Assembly: GCA_963169045.1 (NCBI GenBank)
Contig: CAUJDF010000042.1
Coordinates: 62,001 to 126,000 of the forward strand
Direction of reading: 5' to 3'
Length of the DNA stretch: 64,000 nt
From: Myxococcota bacterium
Lineage (GTDB): Bacteria; Myxococcota_A; Bradymonadia; UBA7976; UBA1532
This document shows positions 46,115-55,041 of this stretch, one piece after another. The first letter of the stretch is position 1. Every line of letters begins with the position of its first letter. Under the pieces are notes generated by a model. That model ran no database searches and had not been told where the DNA came from. It worked only from the letters and a program-made list of their open reading frames with translations. The translations under genes and the position numbers were made by a program.

Positions 46115-47980
46115 GGGGCAGGCGTTGTCGGCGCCCGGCGTCGCGCGCTCGAGCAGGAGGAAGTCGACCGCGTTCTGATCGGTGTCGCGGCCGCAACGTC
46201 CGATGGAGAAGTCGCCCATGTCGCGGTCGGACGGCGCCGGCGCGTCGCCCTCGGTGATTCCGGCCATCAGGCCGCGCCCGTAGCTCACCGAGTCGACGAC
46301 GATGCCGGTGTCGTCGACGATGCGGATGCCGTCCGGCTCGCCGTTCTGGATCACGTTGCGATTGCCCATCGTCGGGAGGACGAGCGCGCCGCCGGGGACA
46401 CGCGCCGCCGCCATCTCCGAGGCGATCACGAGGTAGCCGCGGGCCGGCAGGACGTCGCCGGCGTCGCCGAGCGCGTAACGGTCGTAGACCATGCCGTCGT
46501 TGCCGTTCACCAGCTCGACGGAGAGGCCGCCGAGGGCGACGCCGCGATCGGCCGGATTGCGGATCTCGAGGAACTCGGCGAAGTCGGTGGCCTCCTGGTC
46601 GTAGTCGAGCTCGTTGAGCACCAGGAGGCCGCGCACCGCGCCGGCATCGCGGACGACGACGGTGGTCGTCAGGACCCGCCCGCCGAGGCGCGCCGTGAGC
46701 ACGACGTCGCCGGCGGCGAGGGCCGCGGTGATGCGCACCGGTGCCTCGATCTCGCCGGCGGGGATGGTGACGCGATCGGGCACGCGCACCTCGGCATCGT
46801 CGCTGCCGAGCTCGACGTCGACGTCGACGCGGGCGGCGTGATCGAGGCGGACCGTGAGCGGCTCGCCGCCCGCCGTCACCGGCACGCCCGCCCCGCCCAG
46901 CTGGATCGACGTGCGGTCCGGCCCGAATGCGGCGAGCGCCGGCGCGCCGCGCACGAGGTCGTCGGCGTTGCGGGGCTCGAGCTTGCTGTGCTCGTTGGAG
47001 AATCGCAGCACCCCGGCGATGCGCGAGAAGCGCGAGCCGACGATCGGCGGCGGATCCGGGCGGAAGAAGAAGTCGTCGACGCGCAGCGAGCCGCCGACGA
47101 CGAACTCGTGCGTCGGGGCGCGGTCGCCCATGCCCGGCGCCGGCGCCACGTCGGTCACCTCGACGTCCTCGACGGTCACGAGGACACCCTCGAGCTCCTC
47201 GGCGCGCGGTCCGCCGGTGGCGATGTCGTCGGGGGCGACCGCCAGGGCGTCCGGCACGCTCGCGGGCTCGTCGAGGATCTCGAGCGCGAGGACGCGGTGG
47301 AGCTGGCGCTGGCCGAAGAAGTCGTTGGTCACGCCGGTGATGCGCACGTGGGCGCCGAAGGGCGGCGAGGCCTCGACGGGCGGCGTCGCGTTCCCGATGA
47401 ACACCCACAGGCCGGAGTTGGCCGTGCCGGCCCACGCCGGATCGTCGACCGGCACCTGGATCGCGAAGTTGCCCGCGGAGCGCGCGGCGGTGACGACGCC
47501 CCGGACGGTCAGCCGGCTCTCGATCGGGTAGAGGGTGCGCGCCTCGTAGATCGTGGCCGGACACGCGTCGTGCGCGTCGAGCGGCATGGCGCAGTTCGCG
47601 GGCGGCTCGCCGCCCCCGGCGCCGCCGTCCCCACCGGCGCCACCTGCCCCACCGGCGCCGCCGGCGCCGCCTTGTCCGCCGGCGCCGCCTTGTCCGCCAG
47701 CGCCGCCTTGTCCGCCAGCGCCGCCTTGTCCGCCAGCGCCGCCATCACCACCGACCCCGCCGACGCCGCCCTGCCCGCCGTCACCGCCCTGCCCGCCGGC
47801 GCCGCCTTGTCCGCCGGCGCCGCCTTGTCCGCCGGCGCCGCCTTGTCCGCCGGCGCCGCCTTGTCCGCCGGCGCCGCCTTGCCCGCCGGCGCCGACATCC
47901 TGGGGCGTGCCGCCGTCGTCGCACGCCGCCGCCGTGACCAAGAAGCAGAAAGCGAGTATTTTCGCGAAGTTCGACCGCAT
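46112..47980 (-). CDS. Lipoprotein with Gly-rich linker and lamin-tail-like domain
   Basis: This 622-aa protein has a lipoprotein signal (FCFLVTAAACDDGG). A linker of repeated GGQGGAG (about 25-125) follows. An OB-like segment (ESRLTVRGVVTAARSAGNFA) and a domain of the kind found beside extracellular nucleases follow it. The C-terminal lamin-tail-like (LTD) domain reads LLVLNELDYDQEATDFAEFL, then GVALGGLSVELVNGNDG and GYLVIASE. LTD domains often occur on secreted proteins and may bind surfaces or nucleic acids. A GGAG site lies before the ATG. The stop codon coincides with the edge of element D. Confidence 0.8.
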   Translation of the reverse strand: MRSNFAKILAFCFLVTAAACDDGGTPQDVGAGGQGGAGGQGGAGGQGGAGGQGGAGGQGGAGGQGGDGGQGGVGGVGGDGGAGGQGGAGGQGGAGGQGGAGGQGGAGGAGGAGGAGGDGGAGGGEPPANCAMPLDAHDACPATIYEARTLYPIESRLTVRGVVTAARSAGNFAIQVPVDDPAWAGTANSGLWVFIGNATPPVEASPPFGAHVRITGVTNDFFGQRQLHRVLALEILDEPASVPDALAVAPDDIATGGPRAEELEGVLVTVEDVEVTDVAPAPGMGDRAPTHEFVVGGSLRVDDFFFRPDPPPIVGSRFSRIAGVLRFSNEHSKLEPRNADDLVRGAPALAAFGPDRTSIQLGGAGVPVTAGGEPLTVRLDHAARVDVDVELGSDDAEVRVPDRVTIPAGEIEAPVRITAALAAGDVVLTARLGGRVLTTTVVVRDAGAVRGLLVLNELDYDQEATDFAEFLEIRNPADRGVALGGLSVELVNGNDGMVYDRYALGDAGDVLPARGYLVIASEMAAARVPGGALVLPTMGNRNVIQNGEPDGIRIVDDTGIVVDSVSYGRGLMAGITEGDAPAPSDRDMGDFSIGRCGRDTDQNAVDFLLLERATPGADNACP

Positions 47981-48090
47981 CTGTCTCCCCCGTGCACGCG
48001 GTGGATGCTGCAAGACCACGCCGTGATGGGTCAAGGACCGTCCGGGACCGTTTGTTGACGCCGGCGCCCGTCGCGCGCACAAAGCCTGTC

Positions 48091-48981
48091 GTGCTGCCCG
48101 ACCTCGAATCCCTGCGTTGCTTCGAAGCGGCCGCCGCGCACCGCAACTTCCGCATCGCCGCCGAGAGCGTCGCGCTGTCGCCCGCCGCCTTCAGCGATCG
48201 CATCCGCCGCCTCGAGGAGGTGCTCGGCGCGCGTCTGTTCGAGCGCAGCACGCGTCGCGTCGCGCTCACGCCCGCGGGCGAGCGGCTGTTGCCCCAGGCG
48301 CGCCGCTGTCTCGAGGAGGCGCGCCGCTGCGCGCTGGCCGTCAGCGGGCGCGCCGCGCCGCCGTTCGCCCTCACGATCGGCACGCGCTACGAGCTCGGCA
48401 TGAGCTGGCTGGTGCCCGCGCTCGCCGAGCTGCGCGCGGCGCGACCCGAACGGACGCTCCATCTGTACTTCGGCGACGGCACGGATCTCATCGATCGGAC
48501 GCTGCGCGGTCGCCTCGACGCCTGCGTCGCCAGCCTGCGGCTGACGCGCACCGACCTCGAGTACGCGCCGCTCCACGAGGAGCGCTATGCCTTCGTCGCC
48601 GCGCCCTGCCTGCTGTCGGCGCGGCCGCTCGCGAGGCCGGAGGCCGCCCGCGATCACGTCCTGCTCGACGTCCACGCCGATCTGCCGCTGTTCCGGTACT
48701 TCCTCGACGCGCGGCCCGGCCACGAGGTCTGGGCGTTCGGCGGCCGCGAGTACCTCGGCACGGTCGCCGCCATCCGCCACCGCCTGCTCGAGGGCGCCGG
48801 CGTCGCCGTGCTGCCGCGCTACTTCGTCGCGGCGGACCTCGCCGCGGGCACGCTCGTCGAGCCGCACCCGGACGCCGCGCTCCAGAGCGACGCCTTCCGG
48901 CTCGTGTGGCGCCACGACCACCCGCTCGCCGACGAGCTGCGCGCGCTCGGCGACGCGCTCCGACAGCGCCCCCTGCGCTGA
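48091..48981 (+). CDS. LysR-family transcriptional regulator
   Basis: This 296-aa protein has an N-terminal winged helix-turn-helix (LRCFEAAAAHRNFRIAAESV, ALSPAAFSDRIRRLEEVLG, ARLFERSTRRVALTPAGERL). A substrate-binding-like effector domain follows. The GTG at 48091 was chosen because the HTH begins within 10 residues; upstream in-frame codons encode low-complexity basic sequence. The effector and target genes are not evident. It is transcribed away from the LTD lipoprotein gene. Confidence 0.9.
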   Translation: MLPDLESLRCFEAAAAHRNFRIAAESVALSPAAFSDRIRRLEEVLGARLFERSTRRVALTPAGERLLPQARRCLEEARRCALAVSGRAAPPFALTIGTRYELGMSWLVPALAELRAARPERTLHLYFGDGTDLIDRTLRGRLDACVASLRLTRTDLEYAPLHEERYAFVAAPCLLSARPLARPEAARDHVLLDVHADLPLFRYFLDARPGHEVWAFGGREYLGTVAAIRHRLLEGAGVAVLPRYFVAADLAAGTLVEPHPDAALQSDAFRLVWRHDHPLADELRALGDALRQRPLR

Positions 48982-49072
48982 TCGTTCGTCCGCGCCGAAC
49001 AATCACCTCCGGATCATCCCGATTCACTCCATGTCGGGCATTCGCCATCCTGGCAACAGGAGGCAGTGAGAC

Positions 49073-49546
49073 ATGCGGAACGAAGTGGTTCGACTGCGGG
49101 CGCTCCGATCGGCGATGCGGATCACGTTCACCCTCGGCCTCGGCGGCTGCATTCAGGATCCGGGCACCGGCTTCGAGGCCGACGACGACCCCCGGGACGA
49201 CGGCGGCGACCTCGAGCCGGACGCCGACGCGCCCGACCCGTTCGTGGTGGGCCCGGACGCGGCGTTGTCCGACGCGGCGCTCGCGGACGCCGTGGCCATC
49301 GTGGGTCCCGACGCGCGCGTCGGCGATGCGTTCGTCGACTCGGGCGACGCCGCCGCCGACGCGGAGACGCCCGTCGATGCGGCGGCGGCCTGCCCGAAGC
49401 CCGAGGAGGACCCGGAGGGCTGGGAGCGCTGCTGCGAGACGCAGGGCATCGTGGCGTGCTGCGAAGCCGTGAACTGGGACTGGCAGCGCGCGCCGGCCTG
49501 CATGGCGTGGGGTCCGCCGGTGCCGCCGGCGATGGAGGTGGCGTGA
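49073..49546 (+). CDS. Small lipoprotein with acidic linker and Cys-rich tail
   Basis: This 157-aa protein starts MRNEVVRLRALRSAMRITFT, then LGLGGCIQDPG, a plausible though atypical lipobox. An Asp/Ala-rich linker follows (PDADAPDPFVVGPDAALSDA). The C-terminus has paired cysteines (WERCCETQGIVACCEAVNWD) and a Pro-rich end. GGAGG lies 9 bp before the ATG. Its TGA shares one base with the following ATG (TGATG), so it is translated with the ferritin-like gene. Its function is unknown. Confidence 0.72.
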   Translation: MRNEVVRLRALRSAMRITFTLGLGGCIQDPGTGFEADDDPRDDGGDLEPDADAPDPFVVGPDAALSDAALADAVAIVGPDARVGDAFVDSGDAAADAETPVDAAAACPKPEEDPEGWERCCETQGIVACCEAVNWDWQRAPACMAWGPPVPPAMEVA

Positions 49547-50298
49547 TGATCGACCTGCGCGAGGAGGCGCGGCGCGTCCCGGTGGCCGTCGCCGGATCCT
49601 CCGATCTGTTCGCGGCGGCCCGCGACACCTGGTTCGGCCGCATGGTGAACGAGCACTCGTCGGCCGCGGTGTTCGCCGGGCTCGCCGAGCAACTGCGGCC
49701 GTTCGATGCGGCAGCCGCCGACACATGCGCCGGCTTCGCCGAAGAGGAGCGCCACCACGGCGTGCTCTGCGGCGCGGTGCTCGAGGCGATCGGCGGCGAG
49801 GCGACGTTCCCCGCCCCCGCGACCACCGCGCTGCCGGTCCACGCGGACGTCCCGGCGCGCGAGGCCGCGCTGCGCAACGTGCTGGCGATCTGCTGCCTCG
49901 CCGAGACGGTGGCCGTGGCGCTGATCGGCGCGGAGCGGCTCGAGATGGCCGACGGCCCGATCCGGCGCGTCCTTTCGGACATCCTTGCCGACGAGGTGGG
50001 GCACGCGCGCTTCGGCTGGCGCTGGCTCGCCGCCGAGGCGCCGCGCCTCGACGCGGCGACGCGCGCGCGCCTCGGCCGCTACCTCGAAGTGGCCTTCGGG
50101 CACCTCGAGACGCATGAGCACGCCAACCTGCGGCTCGGTGGCCCGCTGCCGGCCGGCGCCGCCGATCTCGGCCTGTGCGACGCGGGTGCGCAGCGCGCTC
50201 TCTTCCGCGACACGGTGGAGACGGTGATCGTGCCGCGGCTCGAAGCGCACGGGTTGCCGGCCCGCGCAGCGTGGGCCTCGCGACGCAACCCGGGCTGA
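49546..50298 (+). CDS. Ferritin-like di-iron domain protein
   Basis: This 250-aa helical protein has four carboxylate/His motifs of a ferritin-like bundle: EEERHH at about 66-71, AETVAVALIGAERLE at about 119, DEVGHARFGWRWL at about 149, and ETHEHANLRLGG near 186. Such proteins bind two metal ions and act as oxidases, oxygenases or metal stores. The substrate is unknown. It is coupled to the small Cys-rich lipoprotein gene, which may be exported while this protein lacks a signal peptide. Confidence 0.82.
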   Translation: MIDLREEARRVPVAVAGSSDLFAAARDTWFGRMVNEHSSAAVFAGLAEQLRPFDAAAADTCAGFAEEERHHGVLCGAVLEAIGGEATFPAPATTALPVHADVPAREAALRNVLAICCLAETVAVALIGAERLEMADGPIRRVLSDILADEVGHARFGWRWLAAEAPRLDAATRARLGRYLEVAFGHLETHEHANLRLGGPLPAGAADLGLCDAGAQRALFRDTVETVIVPRLEAHGLPARAAWASRRNPG

Positions 50299-50360
50299 AA
50301 TCGTCCCGTCTTCCGTGCCATCTTGTCCGGCGGTTCGGGCGGACGACGAAGGAGCGGGGG

Positions 50361-53141
50361 ATGCGCAAGGAACTGGGCTCGCTCGTGCTGCTGGCCCTCC
50401 TGGCGAGCGGCTGCGAGGCGGCGAACGACGATGCGGGCGGAGCCGGCGCCGCCGACGGCGGCCTGAGCGACGCGGACGGCGCGGCGCCCGAGGTCGACGG
50501 CGCCTCCCCCGGGCGGGACGCGGCTCGGCCGGACGCCGCCTCCCCCGCCGACGCGGCCGCGCCCGATCCGGACGCCGCCGCGCCCGATCCGGACGCGGCC
50601 GCCACCCCGTCGGACGCGGCCGCGCCCGACGACGCCCTGCCCCCCGACGCGCGCGCGACCGACGCCGGCTGCGAGCTGCGCCGCTTCTACGCCGACCAGG
50701 ACGACGACGGACGCGGCGATCCGGCGGAGTCGGTGCTCGCCTGCGAGCCGCCCGCCGGCTTCGTCGACAATGCCGACGACACGCAGCCGCGATGCGCGAC
50801 CGACGACGCCGACGTCTGCGGCGTCTGCCGCGGCCCGGGCCCCGGCACCTGGTATGCGGACGCCGACGGCGACGGCCTCGGCGATCCCGCCGAGAGCGAG
50901 AGGGCGTGCATCGCGCCCGCCGGCTACGTCGGCAACGCCGGCGACGCCGAGCCCGACTGCGCGACGAACGACGAGGACGAGTGCGGCGTCTGTGCCGGCC
51001 CCGGCCGCCCGATCTGGTACGCCGACGGCGACGGCGACGGCCTGGGCACGCCGGGGACGGGCGTCCGCGCCTGCATCGGCCCCGCCGGCGCCGTGGGCAA
51101 CGACGACGACCCCGAGCCCGATTGCCGGACCAACGACACCGATCCGTGCGGCGTCTGCGCCGGACCGGGCCGGGCCACCTGGTACCCCGACGCCGACGGC
51201 GACGGCCTCGGTGACCCCGTCGATCCCGTGCGCTCGTGCCGTCCGCCCGCGGGGCACGTCGCGAACGGCGACGATCCCGAGCCGGACTGCGCGACCAACG
51301 ACACCGACGATTGCGGCGTCTGTGCCGGTCCCGGCCGCCTCACGTGGTACGTCGACCTCGACGGCGACGGCCTCGGCGACCCCACGACGCGCGTCTTCCA
51401 GTGCGAGCGACCCGAGCACCACGTCGACAACGGCGACGACCCCGAGCCGGCGTGCCCCACGAACGATACCGACGCGTGTGGGCTGTGCGCCGGCCCCGGT
51501 CGACCGCTGTACTTCCGCGACGCCGACGGCGACGGCCTCGGCGATCCGAACGACCGCGTGCGCTCGTGCGCTCGGCCGCGCGGCTACGTGCTCAACGACG
51601 ACGATCTGCAGCCCGACTGCCCGACCAACGACTGCAACGACTGCGCGAACGGCGGCCGGCCCGACTGCGCCGGCGTCTGCAACGGCGCCGCGCGGCTCGA
51701 TCGCTGCGGCGTCTGCGCGGGCGGCACGACGGGCCGGCAGCCGAACGTCGCCGACGCGGACGCCGACGGTTTCCCGGACGCCTGCGACCTGTGCCCGACG
51801 GGGGCGCCGGCGCGCTTCATCGCGCAATGGACGGGCATCCCGCCGTACGACGGTCGCTTCGGGGGGCCGTTCACGTTCCAGATCGTGCTCCACGCGAACG
51901 GCGACGTCGCCGTGTACTACCAGGCGGGCGCCGCGCAGGGGCACGTCCCGACGGTCGGCCTGCAGGGACAGGGCGGCGCCGGCGCGATCGACGTGCCGTA
52001 CGACGCGGCGCGGCGGACGCTGTACTTCCGGCGCCAGGGCGACGGGCACGTGCGCGTCGACAACGCACCGTTCGCGTGGGTCGACATCCGGCACAGCGGC
52101 ACGCCGGTCCGGCTGCGCGACGACGGTGTCACCGACGCCGCGCTCCCCTTCCCCTTCCCGTTCGCCGGCGCCAGCTACGGCGCCGTCACGATCAGCGCCA
52201 ACGGGCTGCTGGCGTTGAGCCCGCCGGTCGGCGACTACACGAACGATCCGCTGCCCGACGCCGGCCTCGGCGCCATGGTGGCCGCGCTCTGGATGGACCT
52301 GAACCCCGCCGTCGGCGGCACGGTGCACTTCCAGCACCTCGCCGCCGGCTGCGCCCAGGACTGTGCGGGCGACTTCGGCGGCAGCGCCTTCGCCGACACC
52401 TGCGGCGTGTGCGCCGGCGGCAGCACCGGCCGGTCGCCGGACTCGAACGTCGACTGCAACGGCGACTGCAACGGCGACGCGTACTACGACGCCTGCGGCC
52501 GCTGCGTCGGCGGCAACACCGGGCTCGCACCGCTCGACGAGGCCGCCTGCCCGCGCGGCCCGGACCTGCTCGTCGTGCGCGACTACCTCGCCGCCACGCT
52601 CGAGATCGACTACATCGACGCGCGCGACCAGTGCCTCATCGCCGAGAACTGCATCCGCGGCCTCGGCTTGCGCAAGGTCCTGCGGTTCGGCACCCGCATC
52701 GCCAACGCCGGCAACGCCGACCTGCAGCTCGGCGCGCCCGGCGGCAACGATCTGTGGGAGTTCGACCAGTGCCATCAGCACTTCCACTTCCAGCACTATG
52801 CCGCGTACGATCTGTTCGACGTGACGAACGGCCGTGTGTTGCCCATCGGCGCGAAGAACGGCTTCGCGGTCATCGACATGGGCGTGTACGACCCGGCGAT
52901 CGCGCCGAATGGCTGCCGCGGCTACAACGGCGCGAACCAGGGCATCACCGCCGGCTGCTACGACACGTATTCGGCGAACATCAGCTGCCAGTGGATCGAC
53001 GTGACGGACGTGCCCGACGGCACCTACGATGTGATCGTGACGACGAACCCGGAGCAGCTCATCCCCGAGCTGGATTACGACAACAACGCGTCGCGTGTCC
53101 GCGTGGAGATGCAGGGCGACGAACTGCGCGTCCTCGACTGA
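50361..53141 (+). CDS. Lysyl oxidase with calcium-type repeats and lipoprotein anchor
   Basis: This 926-aa protein has a lipoprotein signal (LVLLALLASGCEAAND) and an Asp/Ala/Pro linker (about 20-95). Six repeats of about 45 residues follow (DADGDGLGDP with CGVCAGPGR, about 110-430), then a beta-sandwich region. The last 170 residues are a lysyl oxidase domain: copper site CHQHFHF (H805, H807, H809), Lys K832 in GAKNGF and Tyr in CYDTYSANISCQWIDVTDV (Y870). Animal LOX uses exactly these residues for copper and for the lysine tyrosylquinone cofactor. It oxidises amines or peptidyl lysine to aldehydes, outside the cell. GGAGCGGGGG precedes the ATG. Confidence 0.93.
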   Translation: MRKELGSLVLLALLASGCEAANDDAGGAGAADGGLSDADGAAPEVDGASPGRDAARPDAASPADAAAPDPDAAAPDPDAAATPSDAAAPDDALPPDARATDAGCELRRFYADQDDDGRGDPAESVLACEPPAGFVDNADDTQPRCATDDADVCGVCRGPGPGTWYADADGDGLGDPAESERACIAPAGYVGNAGDAEPDCATNDEDECGVCAGPGRPIWYADGDGDGLGTPGTGVRACIGPAGAVGNDDDPEPDCRTNDTDPCGVCAGPGRATWYPDADGDGLGDPVDPVRSCRPPAGHVANGDDPEPDCATNDTDDCGVCAGPGRLTWYVDLDGDGLGDPTTRVFQCERPEHHVDNGDDPEPACPTNDTDACGLCAGPGRPLYFRDADGDGLGDPNDRVRSCARPRGYVLNDDDLQPDCPTNDCNDCANGGRPDCAGVCNGAARLDRCGVCAGGTTGRQPNVADADADGFPDACDLCPTGAPARFIAQWTGIPPYDGRFGGPFTFQIVLHANGDVAVYYQAGAAQGHVPTVGLQGQGGAGAIDVPYDAARRTLYFRRQGDGHVRVDNAPFAWVDIRHSGTPVRLRDDGVTDAALPFPFPFAGASYGAVTISANGLLALSPPVGDYTNDPLPDAGLGAMVAALWMDLNPAVGGTVHFQHLAAGCAQDCAGDFGGSAFADTCGVCAGGSTGRSPDSNVDCNGDCNGDAYYDACGRCVGGNTGLAPLDEAACPRGPDLLVVRDYLAATLEIDYIDARDQCLIAENCIRGLGLRKVLRFGTRIANAGNADLQLGAPGGNDLWEFDQCHQHFHFQHYAAYDLFDVTNGRVLPIGAKNGFAVIDMGVYDPAIAPNGCRGYNGANQGITAGCYDTYSANISCQWIDVTDVPDGTYDVIVTTNPEQLIPELDYDNNASRVRVEMQGDELRVLD

Positions 53142-53142
53142 C

Positions 53143-53991
53143 ATGACGACACCCCATCGCATCCTCCTGGCCACCGATCTCAGCGGCCGCTGCGACCGGG
53201 CTCTCGACCGGGCCGCGGCGCTGGCGTGCGCCTGGAACGCCGAGCTCGTCGTGGTGCACGCGATCCAGCAGTCCGGCCCGGCCTCCACGGCCCCGTCGTG
53301 GCGCCGGGCCCCGGATCCACGGGCTCTGGCACTCGATCGCGTGCGTGCCGACCTGCGCGACCCGCCGCCCCACCTGACGATCGTCGTGGAGTACGGCGAG
53401 CCCGCGTCCGTCATCGTCGAAGCCGTCGAGCGCTTCGGGTGCGACCTCGTCGTGACCGGCGTCGCACGCAACGAGACGCTCGGCCGCTGGCTGCTCGGCA
53501 CCACGGTCGACGCGTTGCTGCGCCGGGCGAGCGTGCCCATCCTCGTGGTCAAGGCGCGGCCCGGCGGGCCCTACCGCAGCGTGGTGGTGGCCAGCGACTT
53601 CTCCGAGCCGTCGCGCAGCGCGCTCGAGCGCGCGCTCGCCACCTTCCCCGAAGCGCGCGTGACGCTCTTCCATGCGTTCGACGTGCCCTACGAAGGCATG
53701 CTCGCCGACCGGACGGAGGCCCGCGACGCCGGCGCCGAGGCCGCCCGGCGCGACGCCGAGGCCTTCCTCGCCGCCACGCCCGCGGCCGCCGGGCGCCACA
53801 TCCCCGTGCTGTGCGAGTACGGCCGCCCGGGCCCGCTGCTCGACGAGCTCGTCCAGACCCGCGGGGTGGATCTCGTCGTGGTCGGCACCCACGGGCGCGG
53901 ATGGCTCGCGCGCACCCTCCTCGGCAGCGTCGCCGAGACACTCGTCGGCGAGGTGCCCGGCGACGTGCTCGTCGTGCGGCAGCCCGCCTGA
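53143..53991 (+). CDS. Tandem UspA universal stress protein
   Basis: This 282-aa protein has two UspA domains. The first (about 1-140) begins HRILLATDLSGRCDRALDRA and ends LLRRASVPILVVKARPGG. The second begins YRSVVVASDFSEPSRSALER and has VVVGTHGRGWLARTLLGSVA and VPGDVLVVRQP. The second copy has the GTHGRGW-type ATP-binding motif. Universal stress proteins bind ATP or AMP and support survival under stress. It starts 1 bp after the lysyl oxidase stop, so it is probably co-transcribed. Confidence 0.9.
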   Translation: MTTPHRILLATDLSGRCDRALDRAAALACAWNAELVVVHAIQQSGPASTAPSWRRAPDPRALALDRVRADLRDPPPHLTIVVEYGEPASVIVEAVERFGCDLVVTGVARNETLGRWLLGTTVDALLRRASVPILVVKARPGGPYRSVVVASDFSEPSRSALERALATFPEARVTLFHAFDVPYEGMLADRTEARDAGAEAARRDAEAFLAATPAAAGRHIPVLCEYGRPGPLLDELVQTRGVDLVVVGTHGRGWLARTLLGSVAETLVGEVPGDVLVVRQPA

Positions 53992-54000
53992 GACCGCCGC

Positions 54001-54972
54001 TTGACCCTCGAAATCCTCGGGCTGCTGCTCGCAGGGATCCTGCTGCTCGGCGTGGGCGCCGACGTGCTCGTGCGCGGCGCCGCCCGGCTCGCCCGCGGCC
54101 TGCGCATCTCGCCGCTGATGGTCGGCCTGACCGTCGTCGCCATCGGCACGAGCACGCCGGAGCTCGTCGTCGGCATCACCGCCAGCCTCGAGGGCAACAC
54201 GGGCATCGTCGTGGCGAACATCGCCGGCACGAACATCTTCAACACCCTCTTCATCCTCGGGGCGAGCGCGCTCGTGATGCCCGCGGCGATCGAGCTGCAG
54301 ACCGTCCGCCTCGACCTGCCGGTGATGGTGCTCGCGGCGTTCACGCTCACCGTGCTCGCGTGGGACGGCCTGCTGTCGCGGGGCGACGCGCTCCTGCTGC
54401 TCGGCATCGCCGTCGCCTACACCGCGCTGCTCGTCGACTACGGCCGACGCGAGTCGGCAAAGGTCGAGCAGGAGTTCGCCGGCGAGTTCGGCGCCCGGCC
54501 CGGACCCCACGGCGGCGTCTGGCGAAACCTGCTCTTCGTCGTCGCGGGCATCGGCTGCACGATCGCCGGCGCCGAGTGGATGGTGCGCGGCGCCGTGGAG
54601 GCCGCCCGCCTCAACGGCGTCTCCGAGGCCATCGTCGGCCTCACGATCGTCGGCGTCGGCACGTCGGCCCCGGAGATCGTGATCATCATCGTCGCGACCC
54701 TGCGCCGGGAGCGGGACGTCGCCGTCGGCAACCTGCTGGGCAGTGGGGTCTACAACATCTGCGTCATCCTGGCGGTGACCTGCCTCGTGTCGGAGGGCGG
54801 CGTCGCCGTGCCGCTCGAGGCGGTGCGCATCGATCTGTTGCTGCAGGTCGGCGTCGCGCTCGCCTGCGTGCCGGTCTTCATCAGCGGTCGGCGCATCTCC
54901 CGCGCGGAGGGGGCCGGCTTCGTCCTGGCATACGTGGCCTACCTGAGCACGATCCTGCTCGTCCGCATCTGA
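54001..54972 (+). CDS. Calcium/sodium antiporter of the CaCA family
   Basis: This 323-aa membrane protein from a TTG start has ten or so hydrophobic segments and two alpha repeats. The first repeat contains GLTVVAIGTSTPELVVGI and the second GLTIVGVGTSAPEIVIII. The Glu in each motif binds the cation. The length matches the bacterial YrbG group. It exchanges Ca2+ (or another divalent cation) for Na+ or H+ across the inner membrane. It follows the Usp gene by 9 bp. Confidence 0.9.
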   Translation: MTLEILGLLLAGILLLGVGADVLVRGAARLARGLRISPLMVGLTVVAIGTSTPELVVGITASLEGNTGIVVANIAGTNIFNTLFILGASALVMPAAIELQTVRLDLPVMVLAAFTLTVLAWDGLLSRGDALLLLGIAVAYTALLVDYGRRESAKVEQEFAGEFGARPGPHGGVWRNLLFVVAGIGCTIAGAEWMVRGAVEAARLNGVSEAIVGLTIVGVGTSAPEIVIIIVATLRRERDVAVGNLLGSGVYNICVILAVTCLVSEGGVAVPLEAVRIDLLLQVGVALACVPVFISGRRISRAEGAGFVLAYVAYLSTILLVRI

Positions 54973-54993
54973 AGCGAGGACGGTACGCTCGGT

Positions 54994-55011
54994 ACAACCA
55001 CCAGGGGTTGT
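54994..55011. terminator. Weak hairpin between convergent genes
   Basis: ACAACC and GGTTGT form a 6-bp stem around a 6-base loop, between the antiporter stop and the convergent lipoprotein stop. A C-rich run follows on the plus strand rather than T. It is a weak candidate terminator. Confidence 0.3.
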
Positions 55012-55041
55012 GCCCCCCCATCGGGCTGCTCGAGACTGACG

